A DNA stretch of 64,000 bases from Rhodococcus rhodochrous (GCF_014854695.1 NZ_CP027560.1:21316-85315), one strand, 5' to 3'. Numbered from the stretch's first letter, positions 49,362-56,839 are shown. Numbers and translations: made by a program. The notes: generated by a model from the letters alone, not told the origin.

Positions 49362-50400
49362 TCTGCGGTCGAAACTGGAAATCGGGGTCCTTGCGGGCGA
49401 TGACCACCCCGTCGACTGTCTCATTGATGAAGTCCTGGAAGGCGGCCGGCACGAGCTGCTGCAGCCGCGAGAGGATGAGCAGCGAGACCTGCCGCATCTC
49501 GGCGTCGGCGTCGGCGGCGCAGCGCCGGTTGAGCACGTCCCGCCAGGCCCGCAGGTTGCCGGTGACCGTGATGCGCGTTTCGGTCATGTTCGGCAGCACG
49601 GCGCGGGCGGCTTCGCGGGCCTGCTTGCGTTCGAGGCCGCGAGCTTGCAGGTGCTCGACGAGCCGGGTGTAGACGTCCTGGGCGGCGACGTTCGCCTCGG
49701 CGAGCAGGTCGATCGCGGTCTGGTCGGCGGCCAGCGCCGGGGGGACGACCATGGCGGCGCCGGACTCGTCGACGAACCGCTGCGAGAGCTGGCTGAAGGA
49801 CAGGTGGCGGTGGCGGATCAGCTCGTGGGTGAACGCGCGGGAGACACCGGTGATGTAGAGGGTGACGGTGGCGTGCTCGAGGATCGACTCGTGGCCGACG
49901 GCGAGGATGTGGCCGAGGTAGTCGAAGTTGTTGCGGGTGTCGGGGTTGGGCTTGGCCCAGGACTGGTAGCAGGCGCGGCCGCCGAACTCGGCGACCACGG
50001 CGGGGTTGGGGTCGCCGGACTCGAACGCCATCGTGTCGCCGTTGGCAGTGGCCACCGACCGTTTGGTTCCCTGCTCGTACTTGACGGCTTCATGGTTGAG
50101 GCCGGTGAAGGCCAGCACGGTCACGCGCGGGCCGAGGCACACCGATGACGTCTGGGCGCGTTCGGTGCGCTGGGCGTCCTCCTCGAGCTTGGTGCGCAGG
50201 TAGCAGGCGGCGTCGAGGATTTCCTCGTAGGCGTCCTGGACGGACTTGCGGGTGTTGCCGGGCTGCAGGAGTGAGCCGTACTTGGCCAGGCCGAACTGCT
50301 TGCGCTGCTCGACGTCGGCGATGACGAGGTCGTGTGCGGACGGGGCGTCGTTGGGTACGGGGGCGGGCTGGTCGCCCACGCCCATCAGGTGCTTGCTCAC
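49357..50400 (-). CDS. thyX: MazG-like domain fused to flavin-dependent thymidylate synthase ThyX
   Basis: 347 residues from a GTG at 50400 (GTGA overlap). Residues about 20-78 (LVIADVEQRKQFGLAKYGSLLQPGN, then DAYEEILDAACYLRTKLEED) match a MazG-related nucleotide pyrophosphohydrolase module common in phages. From about 90 it is ThyX, with the signature RHRHLSFSQLSQRF (about 195, RHRxxSxxxxSxR), EHATVTLYITGVSRAFTHEL before it and RRCAADADAEMRQV near the end. ThyX makes dTMP from dUMP with folate and FAD; the fused domain could hydrolyse an NTP in the same pathway. Confidence 0.85.
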   Translation of the reverse strand: MSKHLMGVGDQPAPVPNDAPSAHDLVIADVEQRKQFGLAKYGSLLQPGNTRKSVQDAYEEILDAACYLRTKLEEDAQRTERAQTSSVCLGPRVTVLAFTGLNHEAVKYEQGTKRSVATANGDTMAFESGDPNPAVVAEFGGRACYQSWAKPNPDTRNNFDYLGHILAVGHESILEHATVTLYITGVSRAFTHELIRHRHLSFSQLSQRFVDESGAAMVVPPALAADQTAIDLLAEANVAAQDVYTRLVEHLQARGLERKQAREAARAVLPNMTETRITVTGNLRAWRDVLNRRCAADADAEMRQVSLLILSRLQQLVPAAFQDFINETVDGVVIARKDPDFQFRPQN

Positions 50401-50987
50401 GGTGTGGTGGTCTCCTTCGTGCGGGTGCGGTGGTTGCGGCGGTCGGCGATCTTGGCGTCGACGCACGGTTTGCAGCGGCAGCTCCAGCCGTTGTAGGCGT
50501 TGGTGGTGCCGTGCTGTGCGGCGCCGGGGTGGTAGGCGCGGCCGTCCTTGAGGACCCGGTCGAGGGCCCGGATCATGCGCAGCCGGTTCTGCGGGTGCAG
50601 TGGCTCGTAGCCGTTCTCGTGGCGGGCCAGGCGGGCGGTGAAGCGGTGCCGGTCGGCGCAGACCTCGCAGAGCGTGCCTCGGCCGGACAGTTTGATGCCG
50701 TTGCCGCCGTCGTAGACCCCGCGCAGCTGCCCGCACTCCGAGCATGGGGTGGGGACGTTGTTGCCGCTGACGCGGCGGCTGGCGTTGTAGCGTTCGCGGG
50801 CTGCGTCGGTGAGCGGGGCCGATGTGCGGCGGGTCGGGGGGATCGGTGCGGTGGGGGTGCCGTCGAGGATGGCGCGGGCACGGGCGGACAGCTGCACGGG
50901 CTGCTCGACGGGCACCGGTCGGTCGAGCTCGCGCAGGGAGCGGCGGCAGGGTGGACACACCCCGCACAGGCAGTCGAGGTCGTTCAT
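50397..50987 (-). CDS. zinc-binding protein (196 aa)
   Basis: 196 residues (MNDLDCLCGVCPPCRRSLRE). Three Cys clusters: CLCGVCPPC (6-14), CSECGQ...CEVCADRH (about 97-125) and CRCKPC (about 175). The final NGWSCRCKPCVDAKIADRRN resembles phage HNH/zinc-finger proteins with the catalytic part missing. Likely a nucleic-acid binder of unknown role. Confidence 0.65.
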   Translation of the reverse strand: MNDLDCLCGVCPPCRRSLRELDRPVPVEQPVQLSARARAILDGTPTAPIPPTRRTSAPLTDAARERYNASRRVSGNNVPTPCSECGQLRGVYDGGNGIKLSGRGTLCEVCADRHRFTARLARHENGYEPLHPQNRLRMIRALDRVLKDGRAYHPGAAQHGTTNAYNGWSCRCKPCVDAKIADRRNHRTRTKETTTP

Positions 50988-51283
50988 CGGGGGTAGCGGT
51001 CTCCGAGGCGGGTGGTCTCGAAGGTGAGCCGGTCGGTGTCGACGTTGCGGATCTTGCCGTCGTCGCCGCGGACCTTGAGGTCGTAGTCGTCGCGGGTGCA
51101 GGTCGTCTTCGGCTTCTGGGTGGTCTTGACGCCGTTGCTGGTGGTCGTCTTGGTGGTGGTGACGCTGGTGGTGCAACGGCTCGGGGAGAACTGCTTGTCG
51201 ACGACGGTGCCGGTGACCGGGCCGGAGCAGGCGGTGAGGGCGAGCATGACCGCGGTCATCGCGGCGAGCAGCAGGCGGTTCAT
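50984..51283 (-). CDS. lipoprotein (99 aa)
   Basis: 99 residues (MNRLLLAAMTAVMLALTACS). A signal peptide ends in the lipobox LTAC at residues 16-19, so the Cys should be lipid-modified. The mature part is Thr/Lys-rich and ends VRNVDTDRLTFETTRLGDRY-like. Phage lipoproteins often act in superinfection exclusion; no specific evidence here. Confidence 0.75.
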   Translation of the reverse strand: MNRLLLAAMTAVMLALTACSGPVTGTVVDKQFSPSRCTTSVTTTKTTTSNGVKTTQKPKTTCTRDDYDLKVRGDDGKIRNVDTDRLTFETTRLGDRYPR

Positions 51284-51618
51284 GCGCTCACCAGCCCGAG
51301 TCCGAAGTTCTGGCCGCGTTTGCGGGCCTGCCAGGTGGCGTCGATCCGGCCGCCGGCCAGGAAGCCGGGGCCTTGGATGATCGCGAGGATGTCGGTGATG
51401 AAGATCGGGTAGCGCACGCCGGTGTCGACGTTCTCGGCGACGAAGCGGGCGGCGGACTGGCCGCGTTCGGTGCCGATGATGCGCAGCTGGGCCTGGAAGG
51501 GCTCGTTGGGGCGGTGCTCGACGTTGCTGCCCTGCCCGTAGGTGGCCATGTCGCCGGTGCGGCTCTGGTAGCCGTCGCGCACGTAGTAGGGCACGGTCGG
51601 CGGTGGGGTGAACTTCAC
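51280..51618 (-). CDS. hypothetical protein (112 aa)
   Basis: 112 residues (MKFTPPPTVPYYVRDGYQSR), beta-rich with FQAQLRIIGTERGQSAARFV and YPIFITDILAII. ATGA overlaps on both sides. No family recognised. Confidence 0.65.
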   Translation of the reverse strand: MKFTPPPTVPYYVRDGYQSRTGDMATYGQGSNVEHRPNEPFQAQLRIIGTERGQSAARFVAENVDTGVRYPIFITDILAIIQGPGFLAGGRIDATWQARKRGQNFGLGLVSA

Positions 51619-52193
51619 CAGGTCACCTCCTTACGGTTGGCCTCGGCGTGCGCGAGGTCGTGGGCGGCGACGATCGAGGCGATGTCGGGGGCCTGCCAGC
51701 CCGGAGGCTTGAGCACCTTGTTGTGCTCGCCGTAGTGCACGGTGCCGTCCGGCCACACCTTGGCCATGTTCGCCGAGTGCACGGCGGCCCACATCGCGTC
51801 GAACGGCAGCCGGTACAGCTCGGCGGCGGTGCGGCAACGCGCGGTGATCGCGAGCAGGGCGTTGTGGGTGCGGGCGGTCTCGCGCGGGATGCAGGCGAGG
51901 AACTTGTGCACGGCCTCGTCGAGGGTCATGTCCTTGAATCGGTCCTTCGGCACGTACCGCCAGCCGAAGGCGACCAGCGCGCCGTGGGCGAAGTAGGCGA
52001 GGTCGACGAGGGCATCACCGATGGCGGCGCGGTCGCCTTTGAGCAGGGCGTCGTGCAGCTCGCCGTGTTCTTCGGCGACGAACGCCTGCCGCGCGGCGAG
52101 CAGGTCGGACGGCGGGGTGATCGGTTCGCGGGATACGGGATGGCCGAAGGCGCCGTGGAAGGTCAGGACGTCGGCGTGCTGGAGATAGCTCAC
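51615..52193 (-). CDS. MazG/PRA-PH-like nucleotide pyrophosphohydrolase
   Basis: 192 residues from a GTG at 52193 (GTGA). LLAARQAFVAEEHGELHDALLKGDRAAIGDALVDLAYFAHGALVAFG (about 33-80) has the EExxE...ExxD-like metal pattern of the all-alpha NTP pyrophosphohydrolases; the C-terminal half (PFDAMWAAVHSANMAKVWPD, GEHNKVLKPPGWQAPDI) matches the longer phosphoribosyl-ATP-type phage members. It would hydrolyse nucleoside triphosphates to monophosphates and pyrophosphate. Confidence 0.75.
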   Translation of the reverse strand: MSYLQHADVLTFHGAFGHPVSREPITPPSDLLAARQAFVAEEHGELHDALLKGDRAAIGDALVDLAYFAHGALVAFGWRYVPKDRFKDMTLDEAVHKFLACIPRETARTHNALLAITARCRTAAELYRLPFDAMWAAVHSANMAKVWPDGTVHYGEHNKVLKPPGWQAPDIASIVAAHDLAHAEANRKEVTW

Positions 52194-52783
52194 TGGTCGG
52201 TCTTTCTCGGGATCAGATCGCGGTAGTAGTCGTCCGCAACGGTTTGAAGGTCGAGGTCCGGGTTGCTGCGGACCTTCGGCCGAGCGCGGCTGCAAGCGAG
52301 GCAGTCGCGCCTTCCCTTCTTGAGGAGGGAAGGAACGAGGTTCGGGGGGACGAGCAGGTGTCCGCGCGGGCATTCGGTCTTGCTCGCGGCGTAGTGGGTG
52401 CCGTGGCGGACGGCGTCGCGGTTGTTCTCGCCGCCGGTGCCCCAGAGCAGGTTCGTGACGTGGTTGTTCGCGGGGTTGCCGTCGAGATGGCGTACCTGCA
52501 GTCCCTCCGGGCGTTCGCCGAGGAAGGCTTCGGCGACGAGGTGGTGGACCAGCACGGTCCTGCGTTTGCCGTCGAGGTTGAGGCCGACCTGCAGATGGCC
52601 CTTCTTTGCGACGGCGGGCGAGAGGATCGTCTCGGGGTAGGTCTTGGTCCCGGAGTGTGCGTGCGGGAGGGTGCGGGTGAGGGACTTTACGCGGCCGTGG
52701 GTAGAGACCTCGTAATGCCCCTCGTAGCCCTTCACCGGCACCCATACTTCGACATCAATTCCGCTTCCACCTGCATGTTCCAT
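52190..52783 (-). CDS. NUMOD4/HNH homing endonuclease
   Basis: 197 residues from the ATG at 52783. It opens with the NUMOD4 motif (EVWVPVKGYEGHYEVSTHGRVKSL), then an HNH core (VHHLVAEAFLGERPEGLQVRHLDGNPANNHVTNLLWGTGGENNRD), and a C-terminal zinc-like C...C part (CPRGHL...CLACSRARPK). Typical phage homing endonuclease. TATAAT seven bases upstream gives it its own leaderless promoter. Confidence 0.88.
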   Translation of the reverse strand: MEHAGGSGIDVEVWVPVKGYEGHYEVSTHGRVKSLTRTLPHAHSGTKTYPETILSPAVAKKGHLQVGLNLDGKRRTVLVHHLVAEAFLGERPEGLQVRHLDGNPANNHVTNLLWGTGGENNRDAVRHGTHYAASKTECPRGHLLVPPNLVPSLLKKGRRDCLACSRARPKVRSNPDLDLQTVADDYYRDLIPRKTDQ

Positions 52784-52790
52784 GATATCT

Positions 52791-52815
52791 ATTATACGCC
52801 TGGACACTAGACATC
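52791..52815 (-). promoter_or_regulatory. leaderless promoter with overlapping operator-like site
   Basis: On the minus strand ATGTCTAGT-GTCC (operator-like ACTAGACATC at 52806-52815 on the plus strand) is followed by TATAAT (52796-52791), which ends seven bases before the HNH start codon. The operator-like element also contains the stop codon of the phosphoesterase gene. Confidence 0.5.
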
Positions 52816-53412
52816 GGGGGTTCTCTTCTTCGGGATGACACGCTCGAGCAACGACAGCGGCACGGGCTTCAGGTTCCAAGCATCAAGTCCTATATCCAAC
52901 GATCGCGGGCCCGTGAACGGCGTCGGGGAGTGCAGGTGCCCGTGGAGCAGCCAGTCGCGGCCGTTGTCGTGCAGGCGCACCTCGGGGTGGCGTTCTTCGG
53001 TGCCGTCGCGGTCTCCGGCTCCGTGCCAGGGGAAGTGCGACAGCCAGACGGTGTGGCCGTTGATGCGGCGTCGGGCGAACGGTTGGACGGAGGAGAACAC
53101 CTCGAGCCAGTCGGGCTGGTGTTTGTGGGCGTCGCGGTGCAGGGGATGCACCGAGTCGTGGTTGCCTGCGACCAGGTGCAGGTCGCACCAGGTGGTGAGC
53201 TCGTTGAAGCGTTCGAGCGCGTACGTCTCGTGTTTGGGGCCGCCGAGGCTGATGTCGCCGTGGATCCACAGCTGGTCGCCCTTGGCGAGGGTGTTGCGGA
53301 TCCCGGCGAGCACCGCGGCGTCGTGCAGTGCGGTGGAGGAGAAGCCGCGCAGGGTGGCTGCTCGGGGATGGCCGAGGTGCGGGTCGGAGGTGTGGTAAAT
53401 CTGTCCGGCCAT
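52807..53412 (-). CDS. calcineurin-like metallophosphoesterase
   Basis: 201 residues. All five motifs of the superfamily are visible: TSDPHLGH (8-15), GDISLGG (about 52), GNHDS (about 83), SHFPWHG (about 125) and HGHLHS (about 158). It should be a two-metal phosphoesterase; phage members have been proposed to act on nucleic acids or nucleotides. Substrate not predictable. It overlaps the upstream membrane-protein gene by ATGA. Confidence 0.88.
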   Translation of the reverse strand: MAGQIYHTSDPHLGHPRAATLRGFSSTALHDAAVLAGIRNTLAKGDQLWIHGDISLGGPKHETYALERFNELTTWCDLHLVAGNHDSVHPLHRDAHKHQPDWLEVFSSVQPFARRRINGHTVWLSHFPWHGAGDRDGTEERHPEVRLHDNGRDWLLHGHLHSPTPFTGPRSLDIGLDAWNLKPVPLSLLERVIPKKRTPDV

Positions 53413-53585
53413 CAGGCGGCTCCGGTGACGACGAGCCCTCCGGCGATGGCGATGGCCACGACCCCGAGGACGATCGCGAGGTAGGCGATGACGTCGTCGG
53501 TGAGGGTGTTGGCGGGTCGGCCGGCGTTGCCGTAGCCGGTGGCGACGGCGACGATGCCGGCGCAGGTGAGTAGGGCGATGATCAT
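53412..53585 (-). CDS. small membrane protein (57 aa)
   Basis: 57 residues, too short for most gene finders: MIIALLTCAGIVAVATGYGN, then a short loop and a second membrane segment (IAYLAIVLGVVAIAIAGGLV). A GGAAAG site precedes the ATG at 53585 and the stop overlaps the phosphoesterase start by ATGA. Function unknown. Confidence 0.7.
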   Translation of the reverse strand: MIIALLTCAGIVAVATGYGNAGRPANTLTDDVIAYLAIVLGVVAIAIAGGLVVTGAA

Positions 53586-53606
53586 GTGGGTGTCTTTCCG
53601 GGTGGT

Positions 53607-53656
53607 GCGGGCGGGCCCGGTTGCTTGTTGCGAGCCGTCGGTACGGGCCCGCCCGC
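53607..53656 (-). terminator. 13-bp inverted repeat between early genes
   Basis: GCGGGCGGGCCCG / CGGGCCCGCCCGC (53607-53619 and 53644-53656) with a 24-base loop, between the 95-residue gene and the small membrane protein. There is no clear T run, so it may be partial attenuation. Confidence 0.5.
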
Positions 53657-53661
53657 GGGCC

Positions 53662-53949
53662 TTAGAACGGTGCCGGTAGCTCGGAGACGTGCACGAGGTG
53701 CCCGAACGCGCCGAACTTGCCGTAGACGACCTCGTCGTCGAACGGGATGCTGTCGGCAGGGCCGGAGCGCGCGGCGTACTTCATGGCCGCAGGATTCCCC
53801 GGGGCCGCCGCCCACGAGCTGCCGGAGACGCGGTCCCACCAGTCCTCGATGACGAAGTCGCCGGTGCCGATGCCTGCGATCGCGATCGGGATGGTCTGTC
53901 CGGCGAGCGGGTGCGGGTCGGCGTGGATGGGCTGGGTCGATGCGGTCAT
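53662..53949 (-). CDS. hypothetical protein (95 aa)
   Basis: 95 residues from the ATG at 53949 (MTASTQPIHADPHPLAGQTI). A beta-rich protein with VIEDWWDRVSGSSWAAAPGNPAAMKYAAR, IPFDDEVVYGKFGAFGHLVH. Similar small proteins are common in actinophages, but no function is known. ATGA overlap with the preceding gene. Confidence 0.7.
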   Translation of the reverse strand: MTASTQPIHADPHPLAGQTIPIAIAGIGTGDFVIEDWWDRVSGSSWAAAPGNPAAMKYAARSGPADSIPFDDEVVYGKFGAFGHLVHVSELPAPF

Positions 53950-54602
53950 GGCGTGGTCACGCCCTCTCCTCGGTAGTAGGGGTTGCCGGTGAGCGGGGTC
54001 AGTCCGGCGGGGAACGGCGTGAGATCGTGGCCCTTCCGGTGGGCGTCGACGAGGACCTTGGCGCAGTCCCACTGGTTGCCCGATGCGCCGCCGGTGCGTG
54101 CCAGCTCCTCGGCGCCGGTCTCGTCTCCTGCGTCGAGCAGCGCGGCGAGGCGACAGATGAACAGCTCGTAGCCCCAGCCTTCGAGGGCGAACGCTTCGCC
54201 GCCGTTGGCGTGGAAGCGGGCCAGACGCTCGCGCAGCCACTCGGGAAGCGTGGTCTCCTGATTGGTCCACAGCGCGCGGTTGGCCTCGAGCCGTTCGCGT
54301 TTCTGGCGTGCGAAGTCCTCGAGCATCCGGTTGTGGTCGTCGGCGAGCTGCGAGTGGGTCTTGCGCATCAGCCAGCCGAGCGCGCTGCGCAGTCCGGTGA
54401 CCGTGGATCCCAGGACCGTCTCGACCTCGTAGGAGCGGCCGACGATCGGCAGGGATTCGCAGTCGTCGAGCTTGAGCGAGAAGCCCATGCCGTTGGTGCT
54501 GGAATGGCAGCTCACCCGGCCACTGTCGGTCACCTCGACCTCGGTCAGGACGATCTTCTCGAGGTGGCGCGGTTTGTTCGCCCAGTCGGCGGCGGTGGTC
54601 AT
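53946..54602 (-). CDS. hypothetical protein next to the Ro60 gene (218 aa)
   Basis: 218 residues from the ATG at 54602 (MTTAADWANKPRHLEKIVLT), starting nine bases after the TROVE stop. The N-terminal 60 residues are beta-rich, followed by a long helical segment (LADDHNRMLEDFARQKRERL) and an alpha domain (FALEGWGYELFICRLAALLD). No family recognised. Close coupling to the Ro60 gene suggests, but does not prove, a shared role in RNA metabolism. Confidence 0.7.
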   Translation of the reverse strand: MTTAADWANKPRHLEKIVLTEVEVTDSGRVSCHSSTNGMGFSLKLDDCESLPIVGRSYEVETVLGSTVTGLRSALGWLMRKTHSQLADDHNRMLEDFARQKRERLEANRALWTNQETTLPEWLRERLARFHANGGEAFALEGWGYELFICRLAALLDAGDETGAEELARTGGASGNQWDCAKVLVDAHRKGHDLTPFPAGLTPLTGNPYYRGEGVTTP

Positions 54603-54610
54603 GCCCACGG

Positions 54611-56197
54611 TCAGGCCTCCCAGGGGAAGCCGCTGTTCGAGCCTCTTTCGAGGAGCGGGATCAGCCCGAACATCTGGTCGGTCAAGCCACCGAAGGTGTG
54701 CCGGTTCGCCACACCGGAGGCGGCGTGCCCGTACCGGTAGCCCGCGAGGTTGAAGGTGTAGAGCGGGGTGGATGCCGGGAGGATCGAGCCCGGATCGCGG
54801 TAGCCGCTGGCCTGCTCGTCGGTGAGGATCACCACCCGGTCGTGACGGGCGAACAGGGCGTGGGTGGCCTCGGCGGTGTTGGTGCCGCCGCCGAGGAAGT
54901 AGCCGCCCTTCTTCCAGCGTTCGAGGCTGCGCAGCAGCGACTCCCCGGCGACGATCGGGAACTCGACAGCGCGGGTGGAGTACGAGAACACGTCGGCGTC
55001 CTCGGCCCGGTTCGCGAGGGCGAGCCCGAACATCGTCGCGGCGTCCCAACGGTGCAGGGAGCCGTCCTTGGAGAAACCGGCGTTCATGGAGCTGCTGGTG
55101 TCGACGAGGATCAGCGTGCGGCCGGGCAGGGCCGGGATGTTGACCAGGGAGGCGTCGAGGGCGCGCTGCAGGAACCACGACCAGCGCAGGTTCGGGGCGG
55201 CGTTGTACGCCGAGAGGAACCGCATGGGCAGCTGCCGCGAGCGGGCGACCTCCTCGGGGTCGGCCAGGCGCGTACCGATCAGGGCGGCGATGTCGTCGGA
55301 GACCCCGGCCTGGTCGAAGTTGCGCAGGTTGCGCAGCAACGCCATGTAGCCCATCGACGGGATGATCGCTTCCCACAGCTCCTTGGTCCACGGGCCGTTG
55401 ATCAGCGACGGCACCTGCTCCCAGCTCATCCCGGCGGCAGCGAGCTCGCTGGCGAGAGTGCCGGATTCGGCCAGGGCGGTGATCGTCTCGGCGTCGAAGG
55501 ACCGCAGGATCGCGTTGGCGTGCACCATCCGCAGCGACTCGCTCGGGGTCAGGCCCTCGACGCCGATGCGCCGGCCGATCGCGTACTCGAACAGGGCGTC
55601 CTGCCAGTCGGCGCGCGGCGTCGGGTGGGTGAGGCGGATGACGTCGCCGAACCGGTAGGCGTGGGAGTCGGTGTCGTACTTGAGCAGGGCGCGCTCGGTG
55701 TAGAGGCGGGTCGCGGCGTCGGCGACACCACGCTTGACGGGCTTGGGGATGTTGCGGCCGTGGTGGGTGGTCCAGTAGGCCAGGAACTCGCCGGGTTCGT
55801 CGGCGCGCTGCAGGACGGTGTTGATGATCTGGCGGTTGCCTCCAGCCATGTGGGCGGCGAGGCGGGCGGCGACGGTTTCGGCGGCCAGGACGAGCGAGGC
55901 CGAGCGCATGTGAGCGTCGGTGCGCAGCCAGCGGGCGAAGCCGGTGAGCCAGCGGATGCCGTCGGGTTCGGTGGCGACGGCGCGGACGAGCTGTCCGAAG
56001 CGGTTGTCGCGGGAGGCGGCGGACTCGTGGAAGGTGTTCTCGCCGACGAAGTTGGTGACCGCGAGCAGGAACAGCTCGGAGCGGGTGTCTCGGGAGAAGC
56101 CTGGGGCGCCCTGGTGGGTGCGGCCGGAGGCGGTGGTCTCGGAGCGGACGGCGGAGCGTCCGGCGGGCCGCGCGGTGGCGGTGTTGAACTTGGCCAT
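54611..56197 (-). CDS. Ro60-like TROVE-domain RNA-binding protein
   Basis: 528 residues from the ATG at 56197, with GAACAGGAAA upstream. The TROVE ring domain is visible in the N-terminal 340 residues (LFLLAVTNFVGENTFHESAA, HMRSASLVLAAETVAAR, GVADAATRLYTERALLKYDT) and a von Willebrand A domain follows with the MIDAS motif DTSSSM (about 365) and a TDEQASGY segment. Ro60 proteins form a ring that binds misfolded RNAs and Y RNAs. Here the gene is directly downstream, on the same strand, of several Y-RNA-like genes, which strongly supports a functional Ro60 particle. Confidence 0.92.
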   Translation of the reverse strand: MAKFNTATARPAGRSAVRSETTASGRTHQGAPGFSRDTRSELFLLAVTNFVGENTFHESAASRDNRFGQLVRAVATEPDGIRWLTGFARWLRTDAHMRSASLVLAAETVAARLAAHMAGGNRQIINTVLQRADEPGEFLAYWTTHHGRNIPKPVKRGVADAATRLYTERALLKYDTDSHAYRFGDVIRLTHPTPRADWQDALFEYAIGRRIGVEGLTPSESLRMVHANAILRSFDAETITALAESGTLASELAAAGMSWEQVPSLINGPWTKELWEAIIPSMGYMALLRNLRNFDQAGVSDDIAALIGTRLADPEEVARSRQLPMRFLSAYNAAPNLRWSWFLQRALDASLVNIPALPGRTLILVDTSSSMNAGFSKDGSLHRWDAATMFGLALANRAEDADVFSYSTRAVEFPIVAGESLLRSLERWKKGGYFLGGGTNTAEATHALFARHDRVVILTDEQASGYRDPGSILPASTPLYTFNLAGYRYGHAASGVANRHTFGGLTDQMFGLIPLLERGSNSGFPWEA

Positions 56198-56240
56198 TGG
56201 GTTTCCTGTTCGACACTGGACAACCGGGAGCCGGTGGGTT

Positions 56241-56400
56241 CACAGCGTGAGCATCGAGGAAAAGGTCGCCCAGGGCGCTACTAGTGCTCTCCCGATTGAG
56301 CTACCGGCCAGTTTTACCTGGTCGGACGGGACTCGAACCCGCAACCACTCGATTAACAGTCGAAGAACTCCCCGAACTGCGCACCGATGCTCACGCTGTG
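56241..56400 (-). ncRNA. Y-RNA-like RNA A with permuted tRNA-like module
   Basis: A perfect 16-bp outer stem joins CACAGCGTGAGCATCG (56400-56385) to its complement (56256-56241). Inside, in this order, are an anticodon-like arm TTCGA-CTGTTAA-TCGAG (GUU), a five-base variable loop, a T arm GCGGG-TTCGAGT-CCCGT, a stem CCGACCAG-GTAAAA-CTGGCCGG (acceptor-like, one mismatch) and a D arm GCTC-AATCGGGA-GAGC. So the tRNA parts are complete but circularly permuted, with the break between D and anticodon arms. Shared motifs CGGTGCG and CCTTTTCCTCG flank the module. Directly upstream of the Ro60 gene. Fits bacterial Y RNAs with tRNA-like modules. Confidence 0.8.
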
Positions 56401-56411
56401 AAGTTTGTGGG

Positions 56412-56524
56412 CTCCCGAGGAAAGGGTGTGGACCGTGACTGCGGGGCTCGAACCCGCGACTCCCCATGTGTTTTGGCGGTGAGTTCAATCCAAATGAAGT
56501 ACCGGTCCCGCAGCACACCGGGAG
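56412..56524 (-). ncRNA. Y-RNA-like RNA B
   Basis: Outer stem CTCCCG / CGGGAG (56524-56519 and 56417-56412), inner stem GGACCG / CGGTCC (56508-56503 and 56435-56430), a hairpin TTCA-TTTGGAT-TGAA and a T-arm-like hairpin GCGGG-TTCGAGC-CCCGC (56457-56441). The motifs CGGTGTG after the 5' strand and CCTTTCCTCG before the 3' strand match the other members. There is no D arm or closed acceptor stem, so the tRNA-like part is reduced. Confidence 0.65.
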
Positions 56525-56541
56525 GGTGTGAAAGTGCAGGT

Positions 56542-56699
56542 ACGTCTCGAGAAAAGGCCGACGGTGTGGTGACGTTTACGTGCTCTGCCACTGAGCTACA
56601 CCCCCGCTTCCGCGGAAGTGGCAGGAATCGAACCTGCGACCCCGTCATCCCAAATGAAGTAACCACGGTTGTCGTTCGCACCGAGACGTGGGCGGTGCT
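56542..56699 (-). ncRNA. Y-RNA-like RNA C with permuted tRNA-like module
   Basis: Outer stem ACGTCTCG / CGAGACGT (56699-56692 and 56549-56542), then CGAC-AACC-GTGGT paired with ACCAC-ACC-GTCG around an internal loop. The module reads T arm GCAGG-TTCGATT-CCTGC (56637-56621), stem CACTTCCGC-GGAA-GCGGGGGTG (56620-56599) closed by a tetraloop, then TA and D arm GCTC-AGTGGCA-GAGC (56596-56582). It carries the family motifs CGGTGCG and CCTTTTCTCG. A normal tRNA cannot be folded because the T arm precedes the D arm. Confidence 0.78.
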
Positions 56700-56730
56700 G
56701 GTGCACCGAAGTGCCGGCCGGATCAGGAGT

Positions 56731-56810
56731 CCTCCCGCCTGTAGGGGGGGGGATCGACGGGAGGCCTGTCGGTCGTGACGGTGGGCACTTTGGGACAGTT
56801 CCGACCGACA
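56731..56810. other. two further hairpins in the Y-RNA region
   Basis: CCTCCCG / CGGGAGG (56731-56737 and 56758-56764) encloses a run of nine G (56744-56752). TGTCGGTCG / CGACCGACA (56767-56775 and 56802-56810) follows. They lie between RNAs C and D and may be part of a longer transcript, or a terminator and processing signal. Confidence 0.45.
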
Positions 56811-56839
56811 CTTCGGGGCATCAACGCTGTGAAATTGTG

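Noticed and set aside
56326..56640. Canonical tRNA genes in the region upstream of the Ro60 gene
   Set aside because: T-arm and D-arm sequences are clear, but their order is permuted and no 5' acceptor strand precedes them, so no standard cloverleaf forms. Y-RNA-like modules explain them better.
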